40,046 bases of DNA, taken from positions 1 through 40,046 of the IMG/VR virus record IMGVR_UViG_3300017971_000136. One strand, given 5' to 3'. The notes below the pieces were generated by a model that was not told the DNA's origin, did not search any database, and saw only the letters and a list, made by a program, of their open reading frames with translations. Below are positions 1 to 6,419 of the stretch, in pieces; within the stretch, counting starts at the first letter, position 1, and the number at the start of each line of letters is the position of its first letter. The translations under genes were made by a program, and so were the position numbers. The DNA comes from a virus.

Positions 1-123
1 ACAGTATCGGCATTTCATCACTCACCATCCAACGGTAGACCCCGCTGGGGGTCGTAGCGGCTGTCGCCCATCTTGTGGTCGAGGACGTTCAGGAGCCCTT
101 CGTATTCGTCGATGGTGAGATCC
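1..123. repeat. Terminal direct repeat (left copy)
   Basis: These bases are repeated exactly at 39924-40046. The repeat lies inside the 3' end of an early gene and not beside the terminase genes. That is what a circular or circularly permuted genome gives when an assembly runs past its start. I infer a unique length of 39,923 bases. Confidence 0.97.
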
Positions 124-1199
124 TCCAGACTCTTGAGATCGAACTTCTTCAGCTGGCCCCGTGCCCATTCCAAGACGCCCCGGCTGTCCTTGATGAAATC
201 GCAGGAGGCCTTCGCGGTTTCGATCAGGTGGTCAACGTGATCCCCGCTCACCTTCTGGGTGGTGGCGTAGTCCTCGGCCGGTCCCGGAGGCATATCGTCG
301 ATCGGGCCAGTGTCGTGGTTGACCGCCTCCTCGGATGCCGGGTCCAAGCTGGATCGCCAGTCGTCAATCAAGGACAATACGCACTCCTTGAACTTCTTCT
401 GCTGCGCCTGGGTGGCTCCGACCGAACCCTTGAGCCCCGCATCCTTCGCCGCCTGCTTCCAGGCCCCACGGGGATCGGGGTGTCCGGAACCCTCCAGGGT
501 TTTCCAGATGGAGTCGGTCCACGCCTGGGCCTTGGTTTCCTGGTCGGCCTTCTGCTGGGGGTTGGGTTTGGGTTGGGGTTTGGGATCTTCCCTCGGGGGC
601 GTGTCATCCAGGTCTTGCGTGAAGATCTCGGAGAGCCCGGCCATCTTCAATGTAGCGTCGATCTGCGCTGACTTCTCCGCCATCTTGAGCGCCTTGTTGA
701 TGTCGCCGTAATCCTTCTCGACCGATCGAGCGCCCACGCCTTCACCCAAGATCACGCCCTGTGAATTCTGGAGTTCGCAGCGAAGAATGATGTTTTCAAT
801 CGGCTGCCCGTTGACCGCGGCCTTCTCGTACTCGCGGAGGTTCGGAAAGATCGGAGTGACCCCAAGCATCCCGCAGATCTTCTCGGCACCCGGTTTGAAC
901 AGGCAGTCCTTGGAGTAGTGGCCAGGGATCGGGCACTTCTCATAACGTGCCGCATACTGGCATTTCGCCTTCTTGACAACGTGTATCTTGCCGTAGTCTG
1001 TGCCTTCCTTCAGCGCGGCTTTGACCCACTTCATCAGCGCGTCCCGGTTGGCCTTGCGTCTGTCCAGAGCGGCTTGGAAGTCTGCGACCGGAACATCAAG
1101 GGCGCTTGCCGTCCGCGACACCGGAACAAGATCGGTTGGCTTCTCTTCGACGACTTCACCTTCGATGATGTCGTCGTCCTTCTTGGCTGGTTCTGCCAT
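18..1199 (-). CDS. Conserved phage early protein with KPGAEKI motif; possible recombination function
   Basis: First gene of the early operon, 393 aa. The start chosen is the ATG at 1199, because GGGAGG lies 5 bases upstream; an in-frame ATG 10 codons earlier has no such site. The core reads GTDYGK...KPGAEKI (about residues 66-108) followed by a stretch ending FTQDLDD near residue 200. I recognise this as a pattern common in phage early proteins found near recombination or replication genes, but I cannot assign a biochemical activity. Between GTDYGK and KPGAEKI sits a C80-x8-C89-x4-H94-x4-C99 insertion that looks like a zinc knuckle. A proline/glutamine-rich linker (about 205-225) separates a C-terminal half without recognisable motifs. 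The stop codon lies just before the next early gene across the circle junction. Single-strand annealing or recombination mediation is an inference from position. Confidence 0.8.
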   Translation of the reverse strand: MAEPAKKDDDIIEGEVVEEKPTDLVPVSRTASALDVPVADFQAALDRRKANRDALMKWVKAALKEGTDYGKIHVVKKAKCQYAARYEKCPIPGHYSKDCLFKPGAEKICGMLGVTPIFPNLREYEKAAVNGQPIENIILRCELQNSQGVILGEGVGARSVEKDYGDINKALKMAEKSAQIDATLKMAGLSEIFTQDLDDTPPREDPKPQPKPNPQQKADQETKAQAWTDSIWKTLEGSGHPDPRGAWKQAAKDAGLKGSVGATQAQQKKFKECVLSLIDDWRSSLDPASEEAVNHDTGPIDDMPPGPAEDYATTQKVSGDHVDHLIETAKASCDFIKDSRGVLEWARGQLKKFDLKSLEDLTIDEYEGLLNVLDHKMGDSRYDPQRGLPLDGE

Positions 1200-1259
1200 C
1201 TCGGCCTCCCTGATCCTTCGGCGGATCAATCCCCCGCGAGCCCGGAACCGAAACGGCGA

Positions 1260-1292
1260 CGACGCGCCGGTCGGATCTTTACCGGCGCGTCG
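1260..1292 (-). promoter_or_regulatory. Leader stem-loop, 12-bp perfect stem
   Basis: Arms 1260-1271 and 1281-1292 are perfectly complementary (cGACGCGCCGGT against its inverse) with a 9-base loop. It lies in the untranslated leader of the 18-1199 gene, about 60 bases before its start codon. There is no following T-run, so it is not an intrinsic terminator. It could affect translation or early-transcript processing. Confidence 0.6.
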
Positions 1293-1328
1293 CGGGTAAC
1301 CCCTGCCCTCCGCCGCGCGGCTGGGATG

Positions 1329-1425
1329 ACCTTGGGAGCCTTCCCAGTTCGCAAACGGTTGACAGGGGGTTCCTTAGAAATTGTTTCGGGGTATGAACTG
1401 CACCAGACATCATGGCTCCCAAGGT
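1329..1425 (-). promoter_or_regulatory. 5'-terminal closed stem of the early transcript leader
   Basis: Positions 1329-1340 (ACCTTGGGAGCC) and 1414-1425 (GGCTCCCAAGGT) form a perfect 12-bp inverted repeat around 73 bases. The minus-strand promoter at 1433-1460 would start RNA at about 1426, so the transcript would begin with one arm of this stem and close it about 90 bases later. A 5'-terminal structured leader resembles in position, not in sequence, the put RNAs of phage HK022. A riboswitch or a mere stabilising hairpin are alternatives. Confidence 0.5.
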
Positions 1426-1432
1426 TAGCTAT

Positions 1433-1460
1433 AGAATACACGATCCGATCCCCTTGTCAA
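1433..1460 (-). promoter_or_regulatory. Early promoter, minus strand (sigma-70 type)
   Basis: On the minus strand a perfect -35 TTGACA (1460-1455) is followed after 16 bases by TATTCT (1438-1433). It fires toward the early operon beginning at 1199. Its -35 box abuts the GTGA-N6-TCAC palindrome and sits back to back with the plus-strand promoter at 1478-1505. The -10 region GTATTCTATAGCT recurs almost unchanged at 37613-37625. Confidence 0.75.
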
Positions 1461-1474
1461 GTGACCTGCGTCAC
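1461..1474. promoter_or_regulatory. Operator-like palindrome GTGA-N6-TCAC
   Basis: GTGACCTGCGTCAC is a perfect dyad; with flanking bases it reads AGTGA-N6-TCACA, one base from the CRP/FNR-family consensus TGTGA-N6-TCACA. It lies exactly between two divergent -35 boxes (1455-1460 and 1478-1483). A bound protein would therefore affect both the early operon and the lipoprotein gene. Regulation by a host CRP-like factor is inference; a phage repressor is equally possible. Confidence 0.55.
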
Positions 1475-1477
1475 ATT

Positions 1478-1505
1478 TTGAAAAAAAGTTTTCCCGTGGT
1501 ACAGT
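1478..1505 (+). promoter_or_regulatory. Promoter of the plus-strand lipoprotein gene
   Basis: TTGAAA (1478-1483), 16-base spacer, TACAGT (1500-1505), then an AAGGGGG ribosome site 6 bases before the ATG at 1527. Predicted RNA start is about 1512, giving a very short leader. The dyad at 1461-1474 is centred about 44 bases upstream of that start, near the usual class II activator position. Confidence 0.6.
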
Positions 1506-1526
1506 GGGGGCGAAAGGGGGCTTTCA

Positions 1527-2003
1527 ATGAGGCTGAAAGCGGGGATCTTGGCCGTTCTGTTGTGCTCCGGATGTGCGGCCCAGGTGGTACAGAATAGGGC
1601 AGGGGGCCTTGAGATGAGGTGGTCGGGGCCGTCGATCACGGGGTTTGCCATATCATCGGCCGCCCTCATTGTCGGGAATATCCTGGTTGGTGCCGGGATT
1701 TCAGAGGGCAATTCGGATATGGCTTTCGGCGGTTCTCTCCTGTCGAGTGGTGGGTATTTACTCTTCCTTGCAACCACCATCGCAAGCGGCCTCGGCTCAA
1801 GTGACGTCACCCCCGCACGCACCACCGCCCCACCCCCGGCCGATAACTCGGCGGAGATCGAATCCCTCCAGAAACAGATCGATCTGCTCAAGAAAAAGCT
1901 GGAGGCCCGCGAATGGAAAGATCCCCCAAAGTCGAAACCAGAAGTTGATCTCGATGAGGTCATCGACGAGGAGACCATGAGGAAACCCGCGGTCCCCCGT
2001 TGA
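1527..2003 (+). CDS. Membrane lipoprotein, plus-strand accessory gene
   Basis: 158 aa and one of only two clear plus-strand genes. Residues 1-16 form a short lipoprotein signal ending LLCSGC, with Cys16 as the predicted lipidated residue; Cys at -3 is slightly unusual for a lipobox. Two hydrophobic segments follow (about 36-58 and 71-90), then a Pro/Thr linker and a charged coiled coil (about 108-127). It has its own promoter and ribosome site and points away from the early operon, so it behaves like a moron that could be expressed in the lysogen. Envelope-located phage lipoproteins often exclude superinfecting phages, but nothing in the sequence proves that role here. Confidence 0.75.
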   Translation: MRLKAGILAVLLCSGCAAQVVQNRAGGLEMRWSGPSITGFAISSAALIVGNILVGAGISEGNSDMAFGGSLLSSGGYLLFLATTIASGLGSSDVTPARTTAPPPADNSAEIESLQKQIDLLKKKLEAREWKDPPKSKPEVDLDEVIDEETMRKPAVPR

Positions 2004-2004
2004 A

Positions 2005-2160
2005 TCACGTCCAGTCGTCGACCTCCCACTCCCTCAACCCCGTGAACCGCTCGAGAAGCTCCACCCGTTTGACCAGGTGGACCAGCTGCCGCTCGAGCGC
2101 CTTCACCCGCATGGTGATCTTTGTGATTCTCCCGCGGAGAGATCGCAGGTACTCCCCCAT
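2005..2160 (-). CDS. Small coiled-coil protein
   Basis: 51 aa from the ATG at 2160, beginning MGEYLRSLRG and ending EVDDWT. The middle is a leucine/valine heptad pattern (ALERQLVHLVKRVELLERF), typical of a short coiled coil. The stop falls one base from the stop of the convergent lipoprotein gene. The ribosome site (AGGCGG, 6 bases upstream) is only moderate. A longer open frame on the same strand through this place has a disorderly composition and runs antisense through the lipoprotein, so I prefer this one. Function unknown. Confidence 0.5.
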   Translation of the reverse strand: MGEYLRSLRGRITKITMRVKALERQLVHLVKRVELLERFTGLREWEVDDWT

Positions 2161-2368
2161 AGAGACCCGCCTGTTCTCCCCCTCCCATGTGCTGGTTTCC
2201 CCACGAATCGCCGGATTTGCGGTCAGACAATAGATCGATCGGGGGTCGTCTGTCCATAGGTGACAAGAACTTTTTCACACCCAGACGCAAGCCGCCTACC
2301 CCTTCCGGTTTCCCCTGCAGACCGGGGAGTTATGTGTATATGTCAACCCGAGCCTTACTGCTTCAAGA

Positions 2369-2409
2369 ACTCCCCGCCCCGCCGACGGGGAATAAACGGG
2401 GCGGGGAGT
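2369..2409. terminator. 13-bp GC-rich hairpin at the end of the late operon
   Basis: Arms 2369-2381 (ACTCCCCGCCCCG) and 2397-2409 (CGGGGCGGGGAGT) are a perfect inverted repeat with a 15-base loop. It lies about 60 bases after the last late gene. The minus strand continues TTCTTGAAG, which is T-poor, so I call it a putative terminator or RNA-stabilising end. The left part also resembles a type I-E CRISPR repeat (see findings). Confidence 0.45.
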
Positions 2410-2423
2410 CTCCGCTTCGCTCT

Positions 2424-2459
2424 CACTTGTAGGGATTTCGACTCCCTGCTGTCAAAGTG
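2424..2459 (-). other. tRNA T-arm-like nested dyad
   Basis: On the minus strand AGGGA-GTCGAAA-TCCCT (2446-2431) is a 5-bp stem with a 7-base loop containing TCGA. An outer CACTT/AAGTG pairing (2459-2455 with 2428-2424) surrounds it. This resembles a T-arm stacked on an acceptor stem, but the conserved G53-C61 pair is absent and there is no rest of a tRNA. It may equally be a simple operator or a terminator stem. Confidence 0.25.
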
Positions 2460-2467
2460 ATCCCCGC

Positions 2468-2914
2468 CTATCCTCCACCGGCCACCAGGACCAGGAGAAG
2501 AGTCAACACCACACCACCGCCCAGGCCTGCACCCAGAAACCACCACCGCTGGCTCCGGTACTTCTCCGCCTCCGCCTCCGCCTTGACCCGCTTCCCCTCG
2601 GACAGGGCGAGGTCGTTTGCAGCATGGGCCACCCCGGCCCCCAGGTCCGCCAGGCAGACCTCGAGCGCCCGACCCAACCGGAGGATCCCCCGGCCGGTCT
2701 GTTGGAAGACGTCAACCGGACACTGGCTGATATACACTGATGGTGCCTGCTCTCGAATGACGCAAGAACGCTTTAGAGCCTCTGTGAGGGCCTCGGCGTC
2801 CGGATTCTCGGCGGGCCGACTCAAGGGTCGGGAACCACCACATCCGACCAGCAGGGCCAGCGGAATCAAGCAGACGATGGCAATTATTCGCCGCGCTTTC
2901 CCTTGTCGATCCAT
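2468..2914 (-). CDS. Lipoprotein with C-terminal membrane segment; u-spanin candidate
   Basis: 148 aa from the ATG at 2914. The N-terminus is a lipoprotein signal with lipobox LVGC (Cys25). The last about 25 residues are a strongly hydrophobic segment after RSQRWWF. Lipidation at one end and a membrane helix at the other is the architecture of unimolecular spanins such as T1 gp11, which fuse inner and outer membranes in the last step of Gram-negative lysis. The length is close to that of T1 gp11. The middle contains three cysteines and an Ala/Glu/Lys-rich helix. The start overlaps the end of the 2884-3177 gene by 31 bases in another frame, as in spanin gene pairs. It is the last gene of the late operon. 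The alternative is an o-spanin partner of its neighbour. Confidence 0.65.
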   Translation of the reverse strand: MDRQGKARRIIAIVCLIPLALLVGCGGSRPLSRPAENPDAEALTEALKRSCVIREQAPSVYISQCPVDVFQQTGRGILRLGRALEVCLADLGAGVAHAANDLALSEGKRVKAEAEAEKYRSQRWWFLGAGLGGGVVLTLLLVLVAGGG

Positions 2915-3177
2915 GAGTCCCAGTCCTCCTCGAGCTTCTCGTACTTCTCGTCGATCTGGTTCAGGTCTTCCTGGTGGGCCTCCTCGATCCTCTTGTCCTC
3001 TGCCTGGTGCTCCTCTGGGGTCACGGTGGGGACGGAACCCGCCGGGGCGGAGGCCTTGTCGTCCCGGCGGTTCCTCCCCATCACGAAGACAACGATCAGA
3101 ACCAGGGGGAAGATCGGAATCATCCACCAGCGTTTTTTCAGCCAGGGCCAGGCCTTGGCCTTCCACCAGTTGAGCAT
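2884..3177 (-). CDS. Inner-membrane coiled-coil protein; i-spanin-like
   Basis: 97 aa with AGGAGG close before the ATG. The N-terminus is Trp/Lys-rich, then one membrane helix (about 20-35), then a Pro/Ala linker and an acidic coiled coil (about 55-95). This is the topology of the inner-membrane spanin subunit (Rz-like), which lies anchored with a periplasmic coiled coil. The next gene, a lipoprotein, starts inside its 3' end. If that neighbour is a self-sufficient u-spanin, this one would need another role; the two could also form a classic pair. No sequence similarity to a named spanin was established. Confidence 0.55.
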   Translation of the reverse strand: MLNWWKAKAWPWLKKRWWMIPIFPLVLIVVFVMGRNRRDDKASAPAGSVPTVTPEEHQAEDKRIEEAHQEDLNQIDEKYEKLEEDWDSWIDKGKRGE

Positions 3178-3365
3178 TGGTCCTCCTTCTCCCCCGGAGG
3201 GGGTGAGGTCTGGTGGGTGCCGTTGATGTCCAGCCCCTTCCAGTCCTCCTCGGATTCGACCGGCGGTTCCCGGACACTACCCGGCCGGCGGGCGTGGATG
3301 CAGTCGTGCGGCGCCGAAGACGTCGCCGACTCGCACCACTCTAGATCGAGCCACAGCTTGGGCAT
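3138..3365 (-). CDS. Small hypothetical protein in the lysis block
   Basis: 75 aa from the ATG at 3365, with GAGGA 5 bases upstream. It begins MPKLWLDLEWCESATSSAP and turns proline/glycine-rich near the end. It overlaps the upstream zinc-ribbon gene by 25 bases and the downstream membrane gene by 40 bases. No domain is recognisable. The good ribosome site and reasonable composition in the first 55 residues support it; the last 20 residues lie in overlap and look less constrained. Confidence 0.5.
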   Translation of the reverse strand: MPKLWLDLEWCESATSSAPHDCIHARRPGSVREPPVESEEDWKGLDINGTHQTSPPPGEKEDQCSTGGRPRPGPG

Positions 3366-3538
3366 CGTGTCCTCTTCTGCTTCTTCTTCCCGCAGTACCG
3401 ACACATCACAACCACCACCTGCTCGATCGGCTTGTTCACCTTGCGAGCGCAGGCCGGACACTTCTTTCCGATCCTCACCGGCCAGTAACCGCAGTACCAG
3501 CAGACGGTGGTGATCTGTTTGAAGGTGAGGCCGCTCAC
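3341..3538 (-). CDS. Double zinc-ribbon small protein
   Basis: 65 aa with four CxxC knuckles: C13/C16, C27/C30, C46/C49 and C59/C62, enough for two zinc ribbons. There is no membrane segment or signal. Its ATG overlaps the stop of the holin candidate by 4 bases, so it is translationally coupled within the lysis block. Zinc ribbons of this size usually bind nucleic acid or protein; the reason for one here is unknown. Confidence 0.7.
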   Translation of the reverse strand: MSGLTFKQITTVCWYCGYWPVRIGKKCPACARKVNKPIEQVVVVMCRYCGKKKQKRTRCPSCGSI

Positions 3539-3783
3539 GGTCCCGAGTTCGGGTCCACCTTCACGGCACCGCTGACCTTGTTCTTTGCGAAGGCGTGGAT
3601 CCCCATGCCGGTCACATTGGCCGCGATAGCAACCAACACTAGGAACTGGGACATCCCGACCCAGTTGTCCTCGCTCAACCGACCGACCGCGAAGAACACC
3701 ACGGACGCGATGAACACCACCAGGCAGACGGCGATCTTCTTCCCGCCCGAGAGTGTCTTCAGGAAGTCGAATAGCTTGTCCAT
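3535..3783 (-). CDS. Two-helix membrane protein; holin candidate
   Basis: 82 aa with two membrane helices (about 16-34 and 44-65) joined by a short polar loop, a charged N-terminus and a polar C-tail. It lies directly downstream of the amidase. Size, topology and position fit a class II holin, which makes the inner-membrane holes that release a cytoplasmic endolysin. The amidase has no signal peptide and so needs such a protein. No family-specific motif was seen. Confidence 0.6.
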   Translation of the reverse strand: MDKLFDFLKTLSGGKKIAVCLVVFIASVVFFAVGRLSEDNWVGMSQFLVLVAIAANVTGMGIHAFAKNKVSGAVKVDPNSGP

Positions 3784-3792
3784 ATCAGCACC

Positions 3793-4536
3793 TCACTTGC
3801 CCCAGCTTTCCAGGGGCGTGTTTTTTCTCCGCTCGTACCACTCGCAGATCGCCTCGGCGACCATCATCCCGTAGGCCGCCTGGCTCGCCGGGTCGTCCAG
3901 CCACTTCGAGAAGTTCGGATCGCAACCGAACCCCGCCTCCACCAGGGCGGCCGGCGGGTCCACCGTCTCCGGCCAGAGCTTCCGGCCGTACCGCGAGTCG
4001 GGCATCAAGATCGGTTTCCGCTTCTTCGCCCAGGGCATCACCTTGAGCAGCTGGTTGATTATCTCCTCCCCCAGATCCCGCGAGGCCTCCGACCATCGGT
4101 TCACCATCACGGTCGGCCCGAACCTCCAGGACCGAACCGGCTCCGCCCCGCAGGCCGGGCACGGGATACCCGCAAAGATCTTCCGCCGCATCCTCCCGAC
4201 CTCCCGCTCCCCGTCGACCGTGACGATCTTGGGGACCGTGCAGTCGGGGTTCGGGCACTCGACCAGGGGGGGGTGGTTGAAGTGGAGCTCGACCGACACC
4301 CAGGGGCGCCCCGCCTTTCTCGCCTTCTTGATCGCCTTCTTCCGGATCAACCTCACCACGGGATTCAACGGGCCGGAGAAGCAGTCGACGTCGAACCCCT
4401 CGGCCTCGAGCCGGAGCTTCAGCGGCTCGTAGGCCGTATGGGCGACCATCCGTTCGTTGACGCCGTTCATATTCGAGGCACCGGGCGACCCCCGCGGATC
4501 CGAGTGGGCCATGCTGTAGTTGACCATCAAGGTCAT
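3793..4536 (-). CDS. N-acetylmuramoyl-L-alanine amidase (Amidase_3-like endolysin) with zinc-knuckle insertion
   Basis: 247 aa, start ATG 4536 with GAGG 5 bases upstream; a GTG two codons earlier is less favourable. The Amidase_3 pattern is visible: His11 (MAHSDPRG), Glu28 (GVNER), His85 (SVELHFN) as likely zinc ligands and Glu200 (VEAGFGCD) as the likely catalytic glutamate. The enzyme would cut the amide between muramic acid and the stem peptide. There is no signal peptide, so export must use a holin. The family core is interrupted between His85 and the C-terminal half by about 60 residues carrying C94, C99, C126 and C129, a probable structural zinc site not typical of the family. It is the first gene of the lysis block, after the virion protein gene. 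Confidence 0.8.
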   Translation of the reverse strand: MTLMVNYSMAHSDPRGSPGASNMNGVNERMVAHTAYEPLKLRLEAEGFDVDCFSGPLNPVVRLIRKKAIKKARKAGRPWVSVELHFNHPPLVECPNPDCTVPKIVTVDGEREVGRMRRKIFAGIPCPACGAEPVRSWRFGPTVMVNRWSEASRDLGEEIINQLLKVMPWAKKRKPILMPDSRYGRKLWPETVDPPAALVEAGFGCDPNFSKWLDDPASQAAYGMMVAEAICEWYERRKNTPLESWGK

Positions 4537-4543
4537 GCTCACC

Positions 4544-6388
4544 TCATAGAGTCGCCGGGACTTCCTCGAACACAGAGGCGTCCCGCAAGATCACGTGGTC
4601 GACTGTGTCCACCGAGTCGCCGTCGGGCGAGGGGGTGGTCACCAGGGAGAAGGTCAACGGGCCTGTATAGGTTCCGTAGTCGGTGTGATCGTTCCAATAC
4701 TCCGACGGAATCGGCAGACGGAACTCGACGAGGAGGCCCTGGCCGTGCGGCCGGTCGGACAAGATGATCTCCTGCTCCTGCAGGATGTCCCCGAGTCCCG
4801 TGGTGTAGTCGTCGAAGTCGTCCCAGATCTTGATCATGAACTTCAGGCCGACGGTGGTGGTCGGGTCGTAGATCGTACTCGCAGCCGTGGCGGTCCCGCC
4901 CGAGGTGATTCCCGTCAATGTCTCGCCGTCCGAGAAGTTTCCGTTGATTCTGATCAGGGATACATACTTCGGCGTGCCCGAGTAGTAATAAACGACATAC
5001 CCGGTCGCCCCGCTCGTCCCGCCCTGGACGATCTCTCCGATCGAGAATCCACCGACCACCCCGGAAAGTTCGATGTGTCCGGTCTGCTCCTTGGGTGGCA
5101 GGTAGACAAGGGCCCTGCAGATCAGATGCCGGGATCCCCAGGAGGGAAAGACCACCCCGCGGGTCAAGACCGTGTAGGTCTCGCCCGAGATCTTCACGGT
5201 TGGCCGGCGGAAGTCGTTCAGGCTGATCTGGGTCTTGCGATCCCAGATCTCCTTGAGGCACGGGTGGAGCTTCGCCCAGGTCAAGGCCAGGACGTCGTCG
5301 TCGTTCTGAGTGTTGCTCTTGTTCGGGAGGAGGTGGGTCACCTCGGATCCGTCCGGCTCGTCGCAGGTGAAGATGTTCGGGATCGTGCAGGTGGTGGCGT
5401 CTCCGCTTGACAGCTTGGCGTCGATCCGGATCTCGTACTCCGTCTCGTCCGTCGACAGGCCGGAGAAGGTGAAGGAGTCCCACTCCGCGGCCGGTGGCAC
5501 TAGGTTGTGAGTGTCCGAGGCAACCGCAGCCCCAGCAGTCGTATAAAGCCCGACCTTGATGTCCACCTGTCCGGTGGAGCCGTTGGAAAAAACAAATTTC
5601 TTGACCGTGATCGTGTCGACGCCCGCGGCCTTCCGGATGACATACATCCCGAGGCCCCGCTCGTCCCCGTCGTAGGCTCCCGACAGGGTCTTCGAGTCTA
5701 GGACACAATGGCTCGACAGGTTCGACCGGGGGAGCCGCTGGGCGTAACAGGCCCGGATGTTGTCGTTGATGATCTTGGTCATGCCCGCCGTGTAGGGGTA
5801 GTCGACCGTGCCCATCACCCCGGTGGACACGTCGAGGACGGAGTCGGGCTCGCCATCCTTCCCCAGTTCGTGGACAGCCCAGGACCGGACGGTCAGTTGC
5901 ACGTCCGAGTCCCCCGCGTACACGTTCAACCGGAGGCGCCGATCCTCCTTCAATGTGATCGAGTCCACCTGGTCGCAGTCGATCTCGATCGACCGCCAGA
6001 TGAACGAGGTGGACTCCACATCCTCCTCGATCCCCGCGTGGCGTCCACACTGGAGGTTGAGGTCCAGCTTGTTCGAGGCGTCCGTTTTCATGTAGAGCCA
6101 GGCCTTCACCCGGCGGCCGGCCCCGGTCATCTTGCCCGCGAGCACCATGTTGAGGACGTTCTTCATCCGGCCCGCCGGCACGTCGATCACGATGTCTTGT
6201 TCGTTCGTGTCGGTCGGTAGGTTCTGGATGATATTCTGCTGGACCCTGCCGGACTGGGCGTAGCACAAGAGCGTGTTATTCACCAGCTGGGCCGCCTCGC
6301 CCTGGGCGTCGACAAACTCCTCGTTGAACAACTGCTCGTCGGCGACCGGCCGGTACATGCAAAAACTCTTGACGTCTTCGTTCGGCAT
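4544..6388 (-). CDS. Virion structural protein, probable tail tip or fibre component
   Basis: 614 aa from the ATG at 6388 (GTGGAG 5 bases upstream). The fold appears all-beta. A late segment (about 470-560) contains SIGEIVQGGTSGATG and DGETLTGITSGGTA, a repeat style common in phage tail and fibre proteins. Residues near 30-60 and 220-240 share a CYAQ signature. It follows the hub gene. An in-frame ATG at 6445 would add 19 residues that look like a lipoprotein signal (SLFLLVAC); I rank that start lower because its ribosome site touches the start codon. A host-contact role is inferred from position. Confidence 0.65.
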   Translation of the reverse strand: MPNEDVKSFCMYRPVADEQLFNEEFVDAQGEAAQLVNNTLLCYAQSGRVQQNIIQNLPTDTNEQDIVIDVPAGRMKNVLNMVLAGKMTGAGRRVKAWLYMKTDASNKLDLNLQCGRHAGIEEDVESTSFIWRSIEIDCDQVDSITLKEDRRLRLNVYAGDSDVQLTVRSWAVHELGKDGEPDSVLDVSTGVMGTVDYPYTAGMTKIINDNIRACYAQRLPRSNLSSHCVLDSKTLSGAYDGDERGLGMYVIRKAAGVDTITVKKFVFSNGSTGQVDIKVGLYTTAGAAVASDTHNLVPPAAEWDSFTFSGLSTDETEYEIRIDAKLSSGDATTCTIPNIFTCDEPDGSEVTHLLPNKSNTQNDDDVLALTWAKLHPCLKEIWDRKTQISLNDFRRPTVKISGETYTVLTRGVVFPSWGSRHLICRALVYLPPKEQTGHIELSGVVGGFSIGEIVQGGTSGATGYVVYYYSGTPKYVSLIRINGNFSDGETLTGITSGGTATAASTIYDPTTTVGLKFMIKIWDDFDDYTTGLGDILQEQEIILSDRPHGQGLLVEFRLPIPSEYWNDHTDYGTYTGPLTFSLVTTPSPDGDSVDTVDHVILRDASVFEEVPATL

Positions 6389-6419
6389 CGTTTCTCCACA
6401 GGCCACAAGTAAAAAAAGG

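Larger units (their letters stand above)
2161..2467. other. Intergenic region downstream of the lysis block
   Basis: About 300 bases with no convincing gene. It holds the strong hairpin at 2369-2409 and a smaller dyad at 2424-2459. It is the 3' end of the long late transcript, so a terminator is expected here, but neither hairpin is followed by a good T-run on either strand. Confidence 0.6.

Noticed and set aside
1359-1392. Plus-strand promoter TTGACA at 1359
   Set aside because: The -35 hexamer is perfect, but no matching -10 lies 16-18 bases downstream, and the better-placed pair at 1478-1505 is nearer the gene.
1226-1441. 71-codon leader frame before the early gene
   Set aside because: Its ATG lies upstream of the predicted RNA start and its composition is Arg-rich and irregular.
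1457-2290. 277-codon minus-strand open frame
   Set aside because: It runs antisense through the well-supported lipoprotein gene and its promoter; Ser/Arg/Gly-rich and without a ribosome site at its start. A shorter frame inside (2005-2160) is the better candidate.
2369-2409. CRISPR array
   Set aside because: There is only one repeat-like unit and no spacers, so no array is present.
2915-3277. N-terminal extension of the u-spanin candidate frame
   Set aside because: The upstream 120 codons are Arg/Pro/Gly-rich read-through in the frame antisense to nothing but overlapping two good genes; the lipoprotein signal starts at 2914.
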